This document shows positions 12,181 through 24,887 of a stretch of DNA of 64,000 bases, piece after piece. Every line of letters begins with the position of its first letter. The first letter of the stretch is position 1. Source of the stretch: Ariolimax columbianus (taxonomy: Eukaryota > Mollusca > Gastropoda > Stylommatophora > Arionidae); the NCBI GenBank assembly GCA_036924085.1, contig JAVGWX010000011.1, positions 31,990,386-32,054,385 on the forward strand. Direction: 5' to 3'. The notes under the pieces were generated by a model. It was not told where the DNA came from. It did no database searches and saw only the letters and a program-made list of their open reading frames with translations. Both the position numbers and the translations under genes were made by a program.

Positions 12181-13950
12181 TGGTCTGTGTCCGTCAACAA
12201 CTGCACCACCCACCAAGACACTTGTCGTAGGACGGACTTGAGGAGATTGTGCATGCGCTGGTTGTGGACTGTAAGGTCGATCCTGCATCTCTCTAGAGAT
12301 GCCTCGGTCACTTACAGTTTGTTCTTCATTTCATTGGTAAGTGTCCGTGTTTGAAAAGTATAGCACATTGCAGGGTGCACAGTGGGGTTGAAAAGAGAGG
12401 CACGTAGAATCCGATTCCGCCAACCCAGTAGTGTCTGAATAGTGGAGAAAGCTACGCAGCCCGCAAGGTGACACCTTGTTAGTTCTGGATCTAAAAACAG
12501 AGGGAAAAACAAGGAAGTCTGGTATTCTCAGGACACCTCGAAAATGCAACATCCGGTTGAGATGGGACGAAAGAATACCGATAACCAGTTTGTTCAATTC
12601 GTTGAGGATGGGGCAAACTTTTGTAAGAATGCATTTTTATACGTAACCTGGTGAAGTGCAATGGGACGATAATTTCCTTTGTCTGCTTTGTATCCCTTCT
12701 TGTATAAGAGTATCGTCTTTGAGCTGTACCAAGCAGTTGATGTTTTCTCAGCAAGATTTTGTAAAACGGTGAGCTAGGAGATGGTCCACAAGCTCGGAGG
12801 TCCTCTACAATGAACCATCCACACGGGTGATTTTCTTGGCAGCATATTCTCGATGTGGCGAATTACTGAGGGTAGGAAATCCGGAAGTGGGGAAGTGATG
12901 GTGGGAGGAGGATTGGAGGATGACCTAAAGAATTGTACAGTTCGCTATAATAGTCTTTCATGATTGACTCCATGCCCAGCCTCGATGTGGTGCGGGATCT
13001 GCCTGAAGTTTTAAGACAAGCAGTGACTGGATAGCGTCAATTCAGTTCTCAAGATGGAAATGTGATCTGAGATTCTGCAACTGCAAGGAGACACTTGTGG
13101 AACAGTCTTTGTGATTTTTATTGACGGTAGATTTTGCAAAGGGCTTTGAAAGCTGTAAGCATAGCCGGAGAACGAGTTACCTGTATGAACACATTTGAAA
13201 AGGTTACGTTCAATTATGGAGACAATCAAACAATCACTGTTAGAATCAGAACATCGCGTATCTCACACTTAACCAACCAGACCCGGAGTAAAGTCCAAAA
13301 CTACCAACTAAATAACCAGATCGGTATCCATAACAACACACATCACTACTTACCTTTGTAGTTTAAACAGATCAAAAAATAACGTCTGTATTGCGAGCGT
13401 CGCCATGGAATTCTGCTGCTTTTTTCTTTGTCCACGCCGCATCTCATTGCCCAGTGTTTGAAAGTCACTGTCTGTAAGGTCCTGGCAGTAATACCAATTA
13501 GAAATGTCAACAATTAAAAGTTGATTCGTTTAACCTCAAGTGCCTGGTCAGGAGTCAATAATCCAAGAAGTGAATTGAAGCATGGATTTAGAAGATTAGT
13601 TCCAGTAGCTTTGTCTAATATTAACAGTCACCCATGATTGGTAACAGCGATAAGTAACACACAATCAGAAAATGATACGCTTCCAGCTTCTTCAAACATG
13701 AGCAGCATGTTTAAATCTGGGCACAGATAATATTGTCAGCAATATCTCAGATTTCGCTACACTCCATTGTGCCTGCACATAACATAAGACATTTCAAGAT
13801 CAGCCTCACATGAAATGTGGAAAAAGTAAATTTCTGAAAGTCTATTGAAAACCGAGTATGATACTACATTGATTGTTAATTCAGGTGTACGCTATAATTT
13901 GATCAATCATTGCCAATGTACAAAAAATACGTCCCTGTATTGGGGTAACA
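12181..13950. other. Unique sequence, mostly unrecognised
   Basis: This is ordinary base composition after the satellite. Apart from a possible antisense reverse transcriptase scrap at 12640-12765, I recognise nothing on either strand. Confidence 0.5.
12640..12765 (-). pseudogene. Possible reverse transcriptase scrap
   Basis: The reverse complement contains YKKGYKADKGNYRPIAL, which resembles the KKGD...NYRPI block at the start of many non-LTR reverse transcriptases. Nothing convincing follows downstream (12181-12640 antisense), so this is a low-confidence remnant of an old LINE. Confidence 0.4.
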
Positions 13951-14101
13951 TTCACACACGCACACACGCACACACACACGCACACACACACACACAAACA
14001 CACAAATACACACACACGCATGCATTCATACATAAATACATACGTTCGAATTTACTTAAATACGTACATACACACATACACACACACACGCATACATACA
14101 A
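13951..14101. repeat. (CA)n microsatellite cluster
   Basis: CA/CACACG runs at 13951-14012 and 14068-14099 are separated by ATAC-type steps. Confidence 0.9.
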
Positions 14102-14197
14102 AAAGCTATTGCTCATCGCAAGTGATGATGATCACACTATGATACGACTTTATCTTAATAATGTAGTCTCCTTAATAATGTAATATAATGCCCGCAC

Positions 14198-14222
14198 GCA
14201 CGTGCACACACACACACACACA

Positions 14223-14258
<36 letters not shown>

Positions 14259-14600
14259 GACACAGACACACAGACACACAGACACATACACAGACACACA
14301 CAGACACAGGCACACAGACACAGACATAGCCACGCACACACAGACACAGACAGACACACAGACATACACATACAGAGACAGCCAGACAAACAGACACACA
14401 CACATACATACATATTTACATACATATTTATATACATACATACATATACACACATACACATGCATGCATGCACGCATACATACATGCATGCATCCATGCA
14501 TACATTCATACATTACATACATTACATACATTACATACATACATTACATACATACATTAAATACATACATTAAAAACATACATACATACATACATGTATA
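14198..14600. repeat. Compound microsatellite: CA, GA, CAGACA, ATAC/ATTAC
   Basis: The order is (CA)n at 14204-14223, (GA)n at 14226-14253, CAGACA/CACAGA to about 14402, then (ATAC)n and ATTACATAC repeats to 14600. Cys-rich or His-rich frames here are repeat artefacts. Confidence 0.92.
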
Positions 14601-14601
14601 C

Positions 14602-15033
14602 ATTGCATACACTTCATGATGTATGACAAATGTCGACTAATCAAACATGAGCGACTACTCGAGATGCCAGTCATCCCTCTAACATAAGCCATGACAAATA
14701 GATGAAGGTAGTTCTTCAGCAATCACTGTGGTATGATATGGATTGTAAGAAACTTAAATGTGTGCAGTTTCAGCTATTGCGGGTGTGGGGTAAACCGTTA
14801 TCTTCTTCCCTGTATTGCCTTCCTCGGCGGTAAGTGGGGTACCTATTTAAAGCTGGGTAATAGGCTGTCGCGACTAGGCTGTAAATCGAGTTCATGTATT
14901 ACGAGCGAGTAGCATTTGAACCGTTCACCCACTATTGTACCAACAAACAACACGCATGTGAGGAGAAAAAACAGCAGCAATACATTCCCGCAGATAATTT
15001 CAGGTAATGTACATGTTTTGGAACATTTTCAAA
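14602..15033. other. Unique spacer, nothing recognised
   Basis: No gene or repeat is visible between the microsatellite and the 50-bp array. Confidence 0.6.
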
Positions 15034-15652
15034 AGCTGGGAGCACACAATTAATGGGCAGTAGGTTTTAGTAACATGATCATTAGCTGGTAGCACACAAT
15101 TAATGTGCAGTAGGTTTTAGTAACACGATCATTAGCTGGTAGCACACAATTAATGTGCAGTAGGTTTTAGTAACATGATCATTAGCTGGTAGCACACAAT
15201 TAATGTGCAGTAGGTTTTAGTAACACGATCATTAACTGGGAGCACACAATTAATGTGCAGTAGGTTTTAGTAACATGATCATTAGCTGGTAGCACACAAT
15301 TAATGTGCTGTAGGTTTTAGTAACACGATCATTAACTGGTAGCACACAATTAATGTGCAGTAGGTTTTAGTAACACGATCATTAACTGGTAGCACACAAT
15401 TAATGTGCAGTAGGTTTTAGTTACACGATCATTAGCTGGTAGCACACAATTAATGTGCAGTAGGTTTTAGTAACACGATCATTAACTGGTAGCACACAAT
15501 TAATGTGCAGTAGGTTTTAGTAACACGATCATTAACTGGTAGCACACAATTAATGTGCAGTAGGTTTTAGTAACACGATCATTAGCTGATAGCACACAAT
15601 TAATGTGCAGTAGGTGTTAGTAACATGATCATTAGCTGACAGCACACAATTA
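15034..15652. repeat. 50-bp minisatellite, 12.4 copies
   Basis: Units start with AGCTGGTAGCACACAATTAA at 15034 and every 50 bp after that to 15634. Identity is very high. A diagnostic T/C site (CATGATC versus CACGATC) alternates unit by unit over the first six units, showing dimer-wise expansion. Confidence 0.96.
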
Positions 15653-15824
15653 CTTTCCCCAATATGGCGCGCCAGTAGGGTATACGTCGACATTTACATC
15701 TGTTTAACATGACCAGTTTTGATACAAGGTCAATGTGCTCTAGATGTTCGATGTTTTCTCTTGAGGAAGTACCAGGACAAATCTTAATTAATGAATCATT
15801 ACAATGTCATTTCAGTCCTTGGAA

Positions 15825-16118
15825 CTGTTACTCTGCGTTGATTGTTATTATCACCCGTCACATATAACTGCGGCTGTCACTCTACGCTGATTGTTATTGT
15901 CACCTGTCACATATAACTGCGGCTGTCACTCTGCGCTGATTGGTATTGTCACACGTCACATATAACTGCAGCTGTCACTCTACGCTGATTGTTATTATCA
16001 CCCGTCACACATGATTGTAACTGTTACTCTATACTAATGATTATTATGTCCCATCACATATGGCTGCAACTGTTACTCTACACTGAATCATATTGCCCTC
16101 CTCAGACATGACTTGAAG
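15825..16118. repeat. 49-bp minisatellite, 6 copies
   Basis: CTGTCACTCTACGCTGATTG-type units start at 15825, 15874, 15923, 15972, 16021 and 16070 with exact 49-bp spacing. The outer copies are the most diverged. Confidence 0.93.
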
Positions 16119-17266
16119 TTGTCCTTCAGTTTAAGCATCTACTTCATACATTGATGCGGAACCACTTTGATGTTCTCCTATTTGAAATATTTTTAGTTTT
16201 ATTATGTCGTTGTTTCTGATTGCTTAACTCTGGTAAATGTACGACTTCAAAAATATAAATGAGATAATTTCTTAGTCACAATATGTCTTGTTCACAAAAA
16301 AGGGTTCCGTTTGTTGTCTTCCTATTTATGTGAATATCAACTGTCACAATTGCGTCATTGAGCTCTTAAGCAATGTTCAGCTTCTCTGACTCAATGATGT
16401 CAGTCAACTTTTGGTGAGTCAGTATTTCTCACCCTACGTCGATGCCTTTATTTTCCCGCTCTGAAATTAATTAAAGTGCAATCTTCACATCGAATGTCGA
16501 CTGCATTCGATCTCCAATATCTTCTGTCCCTTGTTTTAATCGTGCGATTAGTCTATGTCCATCTTTTGATGTCATCATCAAACTTGACAGTTGTATGTAT
16601 ATACACTTCTTCTGTACCTGTCGCTTGTATAGCTGCAAGGGATCATCTATGGCAGGCGTCCAACTGTAGTCAGCAAACATTGAAGTATTGTCCCTGGTAT
16701 CTTTTCTCCATCGTGGCAATGTTCTAATGAAAATGTCCACCGTGCTCATACACACAGACACACACTAGTATGTAACTTCTGTCTGTTAAGAGACAACGAG
16801 GTCATAAAGCGGTGGTATTGAATTATATCATGATGAATGCAGCTCTGGCATGGCATCGCGGTATTACGATCACTGACGGCAATGATGCAGTAATTAGTTG
16901 TAAACGAAGTATAGGAGGGTCAACAAATCATTTGAGTGACTCTCATTTACTCCTTTCTCATAAGTACAACACAAATGATTCATACATTTAAAGCCATTAA
17001 CAGTGATAACTCGTAATAGTGTTAATATGGCAGATAACTTTTATTACATTTCGGGGAATTTACGTTTTGCAAGCCAGAAGAGGGTCCTCACTACGAGGCA
17101 CGTCTGACTTTTATTCAGATGCAGGATTGGGGAATCAGGACATGGTCCCATGTCAATTGCTGCATTATGTGAGGAAAATGAACGTCTGTTTCCGCTAATG
17201 TAGATGGACTGGTGAATGCTCTAAGAAGAAACTATTGCCAGCAAGAATGGCGACTATTCATATACT
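16119..17266. other. Unique sequence, nothing recognised
   Basis: Frames at 16471-16761 are open on both strands but show no domain I recognise. No repeat structure was seen. Confidence 0.55.
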
Positions 17267-17362
17267 CCTCTCAATTGAGTGTCATGTTACTACACAATAG
17301 AGTTATTGATCTATCCTCTAAATTGAGTGTCATGTTACTACACAATAGAGTTATTGATCTAT
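17267..17362. repeat. 48-bp tandem duplication
   Basis: Two nearly identical copies carrying AATTGAGTGTCATGTTACTA are offset by 48 bp. Confidence 0.92.
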
Positions 17363-17539
17363 TTAATTTATTCTTACTTTATTCTTAATCATTTATTCAA
17401 ATATAATAACATATTATTTCACATATACGCGTGAAAACGTTAGTATGCTATTCCAAAATTGCTAGAATAAACCCACGGAAAGACGACTAGGGGAAGAACA
17501 GGTGGGAAACGGAAAAGTAGGGAGTCAAGCGAAACCACC

Positions 17540-17885
17540 GGAGCGGTAGTTGTGAAATCAAGAACAGGGACCGATTTCTTAGATTTGCCCTACCCTGCTC
17601 AAGCTCAGCCAGCCAAGTAGGAAAGACGTCATCAGGCTACCACGAAAGCAAATGTGCTGAGCGGTTTGGACCGCACAAAACATGGCGACGCACTTGAGCA
17701 GCCATGGTCATCTACTGCACCCGAGTTCATATCCAGTCGTCATGACTTGTCTTGCCATTGGTTTCAGTCGGACTCAGGTGAGAGAGTGAGGTCGACGAAT
17801 TGCGCAACCCTTTCTCATTTAAAATACATTCACCGTGCAAGTCAGTCTCTTTTCGTTCATCATAAAAAGACTGGTTGAACGAAAT
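17540..17885 (+). mobile_element. SINE-A copy 1
   Basis: It matches 26335-26650 over most of its length. It has a tRNA-Ser/Leu-like head (GTGCTGAGCGGTTTGGACCG at 17653) and a body containing CCAGTCGTCATGACTTGTCT and GAGAGTGAGGTCGACGA, which is also the body of SINE-B. It carries no protein; open frames are accidental. The tRNA origin is inferred from box A/B-like segments. Confidence 0.75.
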
Positions 17886-18004
17886 AGCAAGGTCCATCTC
17901 TCGTGATGGACGAACAACAACAACACAACTGTACAATGGAAACAGTCGTCCATCAATTTCAGATAGACACGATGAGTACATGAAAGAAACCTAAAACAGC
18001 ACCT

Positions 18005-18460
18005 AGAGCAGTATTCTTCTTCTTCTTTCTTCTTCATCTTTGTTCGTTTTCAATCTCCCGCTACCAAGCCCTGAAAAAAGCTTTGCAAGTAGCGGAATGT
18101 AGTCCAGAGAACGGAATGCGTTGCGTCGTGGTTTACAGTTTGACTGCGATATTTGCACCTTTCGGTCCAACACATCCAACTTCAGCAAGCAATTTTGAGT
18201 ACCGGGTTTCCCTCCCTCTTCGATCCCTTCTACTTAGCCAGTCTGCTCTGTTGCAGCCTGTTATAGGTATAGAAGGGTCTTGGCAGCTCTGGTTCGCTGA
18301 CCCTGACGCTAGCAGTCACCTCTGGTTCGCTGACCCTGACGCTAGCAGTCAGCTATGGGTAGCTGACCCTGACGCTAGCAGTCAGCTATGGTTCGCTGAC
18401 TGCTGTAGTTTGTGCGGTATTCAATACAGCAACAACGGCAAGCATCTGTTGTAACCTGAA
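18005..18460 (-). mobile_element. Short GAA-tailed repeat SR2, copy 1
   Basis: On the minus strand it ends in an AAG/GAA tail (CTT runs at 18016-18040 on plus). It matches 60587-60960 (antisense) and 58825-59006 (sense). Conserved blocks include AGTCCAGAGAACGGAATGCG and TTTGACTGCGATATTTGCAC on the plus strand. It is non-coding and SINE-sized. Its distal half contains a 33-bp tandem expansion. Confidence 0.75.
18291..18400. repeat. 33-bp minisatellite inside SR2 copy 1
   Basis: GGTTCGCTGACCCTGACGCT-type units start at 18291, 18324, 18357 and 18390. The related copy at 60862-60910 has only about 1.5 diverged units. Confidence 0.9.
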
Positions 18461-19914
18461 GATTTTCGTTGTGTTGATGACTCTGCAATGCGGATATACT
18501 ATTTTTTCTTATGTTTTAGTGCCGCTGTGGAAAGACCTTTCACTACATGACGAGAGACTGATCTTAGAGAAAATCTTTGAAGGCAGATGGGAAGAATGTG
18601 AAACACCCAGCAGTGGCAGAAACGCACACGATCATGCTATCTCCCATCACATCAAACGCGGTGTGATAAAACATTTTGTTAAAGGCATGACATAGACCGT
18701 ATCTGAACAAGTTTCTAATTTCCTTGACTGAAAGAATCAAAAATAGAATTTGTGTCAGTCCACAGATCCGTAACACTTAAGTGATGAATTGTTTAACAGT
18801 CTGCTTTGAGAGTGACTAGAGAAAAAAACAACTTAGGACGCGTTTCATCTGGTCTCAACTAACTTGTTTGGGAATGTCAGGGCAGATAACTACAATAAAC
18901 TGGTTGACAATCTGTTGTCTCTGTATCCCATACGTGAATACAATATGTCCTTAATGATCCATTCTCTCCATTCTCACATGGATTTTTTGGTCGACAACTG
19001 TGGCATGATTAGTGATGATCACAGTGGACGTTTTCAACAGGACATTGCCCTGAAGGGGAAACGTTACCAGGGATATTAGTCCGCGCACACACAGACACAG
19101 ACAATGTTTGCTAATACTATTGTACATCCGCCAGAGATAATCACGTTAAGCTATACAAGCAGCAGGCACAGAGACGTCGGATGTAGACGCGGACCTTTTT
19201 TCAATTTGGCGTTTTCATTGTAATATTTGTGTTCAGCATCTTAACAACTTTAAGAAATGGCTACTTTTATCTCAGAGGCATTTTTCTTCTTCTTTCTTTC
19301 GCTTTAAAATATTGTCTATATCTGCAATGTTGTCTCTTGTTGTCTTTCAGATGCATGACTTTTCTCAATATTTGCTGCCCATGTAATTAGCAATGCATAC
19401 TCGACATCTAATTTACAGATACACATAGACGGTCAAATACTAGACCAGCTTCTTGTGTCTTGGAAAATATAATAATAGAAAATGAAAAATGTGAAATATA
19501 AATCAAGAAATTAATAGGAATGGCCAAATCTATTTTCACCAAAATGTCATATATCGGTATCATCCAAAATTAGTTATATATTGATATCCATCAACATGAG
19601 CCACATATTAGTATCCAAGCAAATCACTCACAAATTACAAAAGAGATAGATCAGGTGCTATATATACTCAACATTACTGTATGGCGTAGAACGGTGACAA
19701 TAAAGGGAAATGATGCTTTTGAAATGTAAATATAAAAAATAATAAGGTGAATCGTCTGGAAAGAAAATTAACCGATAAGGAAGTCTTGGAAAAATTAACC
19801 GAACTTGACGTCATTGTACTGGTTTAGATGACTGCACAGTCTGTATACAACCAGTCTGTGTCTTGTTCTTTCCAGTAACGGCAATAAGTCGCAGAGGCAT
19901 CACACAGCGTGTGA
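18461..19914. other. Unique sequence, nothing recognised
   Basis: Frames at 18471-18695 and 18864-19079 show no domain. No repeats were noticed. Confidence 0.55.
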
Positions 19915-21338
19915 ATGATGTGTCTAGCATCTTGCTAACCAGACAAGGCCCAATCTCTCACGAGTGATGTGTCTGGCATCTTGCTAGCCCGTCAGAGCCC
20001 AATCTCTCCCGAGTGATGTGCCTGGCATCTTGCTAACCAGACAGGGCCCAATCTCTCCCGAGTGATGTATCTAGCATCTTGCTAACCAGACAGGGCCCAA
20101 TCTCTCCCGAGTGATGTATCTGGCATCTTTCTAACCAGACAGGGCCCAATCTCTCCCGAGTGATGTATCTGGCATCTTTCTAACCAGACAGGACCCAATC
20201 ACTCCCAAGTGATGTGTCTGGCATCTTGCTAACCAGACAGGGCCAATCTCTCCCGAGTGCTGTATCTGGCATCTTGCTAACCAGACAGGGCCCAGTCTGT
20301 CCCGAGTGATGTATCTGGCATCTTGCTAACCAGACAGGGTCCAATCTCTCCCGAGTGATGTGTCTGGCATCTTGCTAACCAGACAGGGCCTAATCTCTCC
20401 CGGGTGATGCGTCTGGCATCTTTCTAACCAGACAGGGCCCAATCTCTCCCGAGTGATGTTTCTGGCATATTGCTAACCAGACAGGGCCCAATCTCTCCCG
20501 AGTGATGCATCTGGCATCTTGCTAACCAGACAGGGTCCAATCTCTCTCGAGTGATGTATCTGGCATCTTGCTAGCCAAATAGGGCTCAATCTCTCCCAAG
20601 TGATGTGTCTGGCATCTTTAAAACCAGACAGGGCCCAATCTCTCCCGAGTGATGTATCTAGCATCTTGCTAGCCATATAGGGCCAAATCTCTCCCGAGTG
20701 ATGTTTCTGGCATCTTGCTAACCCGACAGAGCTCAATCTCTCCCGAGGGATATGTCTAGCATCTTGCTAACCCGACAGGGCCTAATCTCTCCCGATTGAT
20801 GCATCTGGTATCTTGCTAGCCAGACAGGGCTCAATCTCTCCCGAGTGATGTATCTGGCATCTTGCTAACCCGTCAGGGCCCAATCTCTCCAGAGTGATGT
20901 GTCTGGCATCTTGCTAACCCGACAGGGCCTAATCTCTCCCGAGTGATGTGTCTGGCATCTTGCTAACCCGACAGGCCCAATCTCTCCCGAGTGATGTGTC
21001 TGGCATCTTGCTAACCCGACAGGGCCCAATCTTTCCCTAGTGATGTGTCTGGCATCTTGCTAACCAGATAGGGCCCAATCTCTCCCGAGTGATGTGTCTG
21101 GCATCTTGCTAACCAGACAGGGCCCAATCTCTCCCGAGTGATGAATCTGGCATCTTGCTAACCAGACAGGGCCTAATCTCTGCCGAGTGATTATCTGGCA
21201 TCTTGCTAACCAGACAGGGCCCAATCACTCCCGAGTGATGTGTCTGGCATCTTGCTAACCAGACAGGGTCCAATCTCTCCCGAGTGATGTGTCTGGCTTC
21301 TTGCTAGCCAGACATGGCCCAATATCTCCCTAACAATA
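19915..21338. repeat. 49-bp satellite, about 29 copies
   Basis: The unit runs GTGATGTGTCTGGCATCTTG, then CTAACCAGACAGGGCCCAAT, then CTCTCCCGA. Spacing is 49 bp (for example 20062 and 20111), with a few single-base indels. Variants such as CTAGCC, CTAACCCG and TTTCTAACC are shared by neighbours, which points to regional homogenisation. Confidence 0.95.
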
Positions 21339-22648
21339 TGTTTTAGTCAATTGTTCCGTGTGTACATTTCCCAGCCACACCCCAACCGACACTGCCTGCA
21401 AATAGGAAGAATGACGTCAATCTCGTGAAGTTCCTGTACACTAGACCGTGGGAATGCGAAACAGGGTAACGGAAATATTATTACAAATAGCCGATGACCA
21501 TACCAGGAGAGAAGACAACATACACAGAAAATGAATGAACTAACTAATCCAAATGGAAAAGAGCAACACGTTTCCGTGAACACAAGTCTAAGTCGTCGAC
21601 TAGAGTGAATACGAGTTAAATCCGTGACCTTGCGGCATGCATAATGAACCAAGTACTCCAGAACAAAGTTAGACCTGCAGCCGGTTAGGCGCCATCTTTG
21701 CTTTTCTCCAATTAGAGATGCGCAGATAACTGATGAACGAAATCAGAGCCCGACAGTTGAAAAGGTCAGAGGGAAATTATGGGCAGGACAAACTTTAAGA
21801 TATAAATAGAAGGGCAGATGGGCTGGGGGTAGAAAGAGGAAGGAAACTAAAGGAGGCACAAATTAGAAACACTAAAACAAAGCTTGAGTTTTGATATTGG
21901 GATGGGGGTGCTGGGGAGGTTTGGGGCGGATCATGATTTTGATGTTTTTGATGTTAGAGAATGTGAACGTCTAGAATAGTGACGTTTGTTTGGACAGTGG
22001 GAGTCTATTAATGTACTTGTAGAATTTGAATTGCATGTGTTTAGAAATGTCGATTGAGAACATTTTTAGTTTAACAGCAATCTGGTTTTGTATAATCACA
22101 ATGAACTCTTTAACTGCCAGGAGACGTTTTTTCGTGTCGTCATGACGGGAGGTCAAGAACCGGGGATTTTAAGATGATATTTTTTATGATACATATATAT
22201 TTTTTTACAAACGACAAAAGATTAGCACTTTATACTGGATAAATCTGACATGTCAATTGTTATTTCTCGCAGTTTTTGAGTGTGTTGTTGCACGTTTCTT
22301 ACTTTTGTTCTATTTTAGAAATAGAACCATATTTATATCATTTACATTTTTGTTTTGCCCGTGCAATCCCCTTTATGATACTGACTGATAATATGATAAT
22401 ATAAAACAGTGACACTTTAACTGACACATACTATTTTAAAATCTTATAGGGGAGTTAAAAGCGCTGCACAAAACATGGGAACTTCGCTCCGTTCTGAAAG
22501 AGTTAATAAATATTTTATTAGGTGTTATAGAATCGACTTTTCTCATTATCCTTATTTAAAACAGTAGAGCTGGTGGTCGGTCCAATTAACTGTCATCAAA
22601 TAATTGTACCTTTTTGTCCAGAGGATGCATCAAGACGGACTCTAAGTA
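21339..22648. other. Unique sequence, nothing recognised
   Basis: No coding or repeat signal was recognised. Confidence 0.55.
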
Positions 22649-22815
22649 GGATTGATGCTCAGCACTTTATGTAGGACTGATGCTCAGCACTCTATGTAGG
22701 ACTGATGCTCAGCACTCTATGTAGGACTGATACTCAGCACTCTATGTAGGACTGATGCTCAGCACTCTATGTAGGACTGATGCTCAGCACTCTATGTAGG
22801 ACTGATGCTCATCGA
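22649..22815. repeat. 25-bp minisatellite, 6.6 copies
   Basis: GGACTGATGCTCAGCACTCT plus ATGTA repeats at exact 25-bp spacing from 22649. The first unit has two variants. Confidence 0.95.
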
Positions 22816-24469
22816 TTTCCGGTATTCCAGAAGTCTTTATATTTTAAGGTCTAGGTAAGGTAGTCACATATCAAAGACTGCTGTCGGGGATGAAGTGTTA
22901 GACTTCAGTATACTATGTCACATCTTGTTTATGTGGTAGGGTGGCCAGTTCCCTTTCTCGTTGTATTTCCCTTCCCTAATAGTTGGCAGGTACCCATTTA
23001 CAGCTGGTACCTAGCCTGAAGTCACTTTTCTCTGCCATTTCTTTCGGGTGCCAGAAAATGTTAAATGCTTTATCTTTTGAACAAACACAACGAAATGGAT
23101 CTATCACCTTCACCATTTGAAATACTGTATTTGCCTGATATAATGACATACAAACTGGAAATACAAAAAAGGCACACCTCATGGAGTTACTGTATCCGAG
23201 ATTGGAGATAGCTTTTTTCACAAATGACTGGAGGCATATGCCTAAGAACAAACAAACAGAGAAGAAAGGGAACCCTGAGCTCAAACACCTGGGTCGTGCA
23301 TCACAAGAATGTATACAGTTTCACGAAACATCTGCAACCATTTATATTCGAAGAACGTATATATGTGTAAACATTCTTCTAACCTTACACGTACTATCTT
23401 TCTATCTGTTTGTAATCCTATTTCTGCTAGTTCCATTGACGTCATATAATTCAAACTTCAGTCCGCGTGTTATTCCTTCAGATCTCGAAGAAAAAACATC
23501 AAATGAATAAAGCAGGATACACCGTTTCTACAGCCCCCTGCGATGACAGAAATAATGTGGCGGTTCCGTCTGAACATCTACCCACTATAACCTTTGTGTG
23601 CTTAAACAATTTCTAGTTCCTATAGAAGTCACTGTCACACAAATGATCTGCTTTAACGCTTTTCACGGCGTAATTATTTAGCAAGATACCCTTTGAGGGG
23701 TGTTCCTTCCAGGGCTAATATCTGATCATTTTCGTTAAAACTAGAACTAATCTTGCCACAGAAAGTGCTTTTCTATTACTGTAAGCTGTTACACCAGAAC
23801 TTCACAACATTATCAGTCTTAAATACCCCTAATATCGGCAAGAGCAGGGACAAACACAATTATTATTAACGTTGGATTTCCCTAAACTACCTCAACGTTG
23901 GTAACGGATTATATCAATGGCGTGCAATTTGCACTCGTCTTTCTGAACATGTTTAAACTATAACGCTTTTAAATTAATTTGGGCGAGAAAGCTGATTTGC
24001 CCGAAACGAATAGTCATATTATCTTCTCCTGTGTCGTGTTGACAAGGTATTTGAAAAAAACATTTCTTTTGTTGTAAAACAAAATGCCATAAACCACATT
24101 TGCAAGGTCAGATATAATGTTCTGGCGCAGGGTCTCTTGCGTTGAAGACAACTGTAGTGTGGGTTCTAAAAACGTTAGTGAGGGCTGAAGATTCAGCAGT
24201 GAATGAACTGACAGCAGGAAGCTACCCATAGCTAACTCCTTGCATCAGGGTCATAACTGGCAATCCACCTCCAAGTGGCGACCCTAGAAGCAGACTGCAA
24301 GTATGCAGCCTTGCTAAGATTAGAGATCGAAGAGGGAAGGCAACAACAACACGTCATGCTGAAATCGAATGTGTAGGGCAGAATGACGCAAATATCGCAA
24401 CTCATTGGAAACTGCCACACAGCAACGCAAACGTTCTTTCCAGGACGAACAAAAGAGAAACAGATGAAC
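22816..24469. other. Unique sequence, nothing recognised
   Basis: Frames at 22976-23284, 23181-23510 and 24232-24471 are short and have no recognised domain. Confidence 0.5.
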
Positions 24470-24600
24470 ATGAAAAAGAAGGAGGAGGAGGGAGAGAAGA
24501 AGAAAAAGAAGGAAAAAAAGAAAAAGAAGGCTGATTAGCCTTCACTTAATATTATTCTTCTTTTTCTTCGCCTTTATCTTCCTCTTCGTATCATTTTCCG
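24470..24600. repeat. Polypurine tract followed by polypyrimidine tract
   Basis: GAA/GGA-rich sequence at 24470-24532 is followed by TTC-rich sequence at about 24551-24600. The two can pair as a long imperfect hairpin. At the turn GAAGGCT and AGCCTTC flank GATT. Confidence 0.8.
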
Positions 24601-24710
24601 CTTCGTTCCTTGATCTCTTAGTCAGACTGCATGGTTGCAGTCTATTTCAAGGACCGCCACTTTCGGTGGGATTATAGTCTTAGTCAGTTATGCGTCGTAC
24701 ATACATATAT

Positions 24711-24880
24711 ACATACATGCATGTGTGTGTGTGTGCGTGTGTGTACGCATGTGCGTGTGTACGTGTGCGAGCGTGCGTGCTTGTGTGCGTGCGTGCGTAT
24801 GTGCGTATGTGCATATATATATGTGTGTGTATGTATGTATGTATGTCTGTCTTTCTCTCTGTATGTCTGTTTGTCTGTCT
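24711..24880. repeat. TG/TATG/TCTG microsatellite upstream of T2
   Basis: TG- and TATG-type repeats end in GTCTGTCTGTC directly before the 5' truncation point of the T2 LINE. Confidence 0.92.
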
Positions 24881-24887
24881 GTCTCCT

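Noticed and set aside
12046..12288. Antisense frame across the satellite edge
   Set aside because: Half is repeat translation and the rest has no recognisable domain.
14150..14573. Cys-rich small proteins resembling knottins
   Set aside because: They are frames through CA/GA microsatellite.
16471..16761. Possible host exon
   Set aside because: Open on both strands but with no domain, splice context or conservation visible.
17654..17878. Small protein shared with 26466-26657
   Set aside because: The similarity is at DNA level and continues outside the frame; it is a SINE with a tRNA-like head.
15034..21338. CRISPR array
   Set aside because: Units are contiguous tandem repeats without unique spacers, in eukaryotic repeat-rich DNA.
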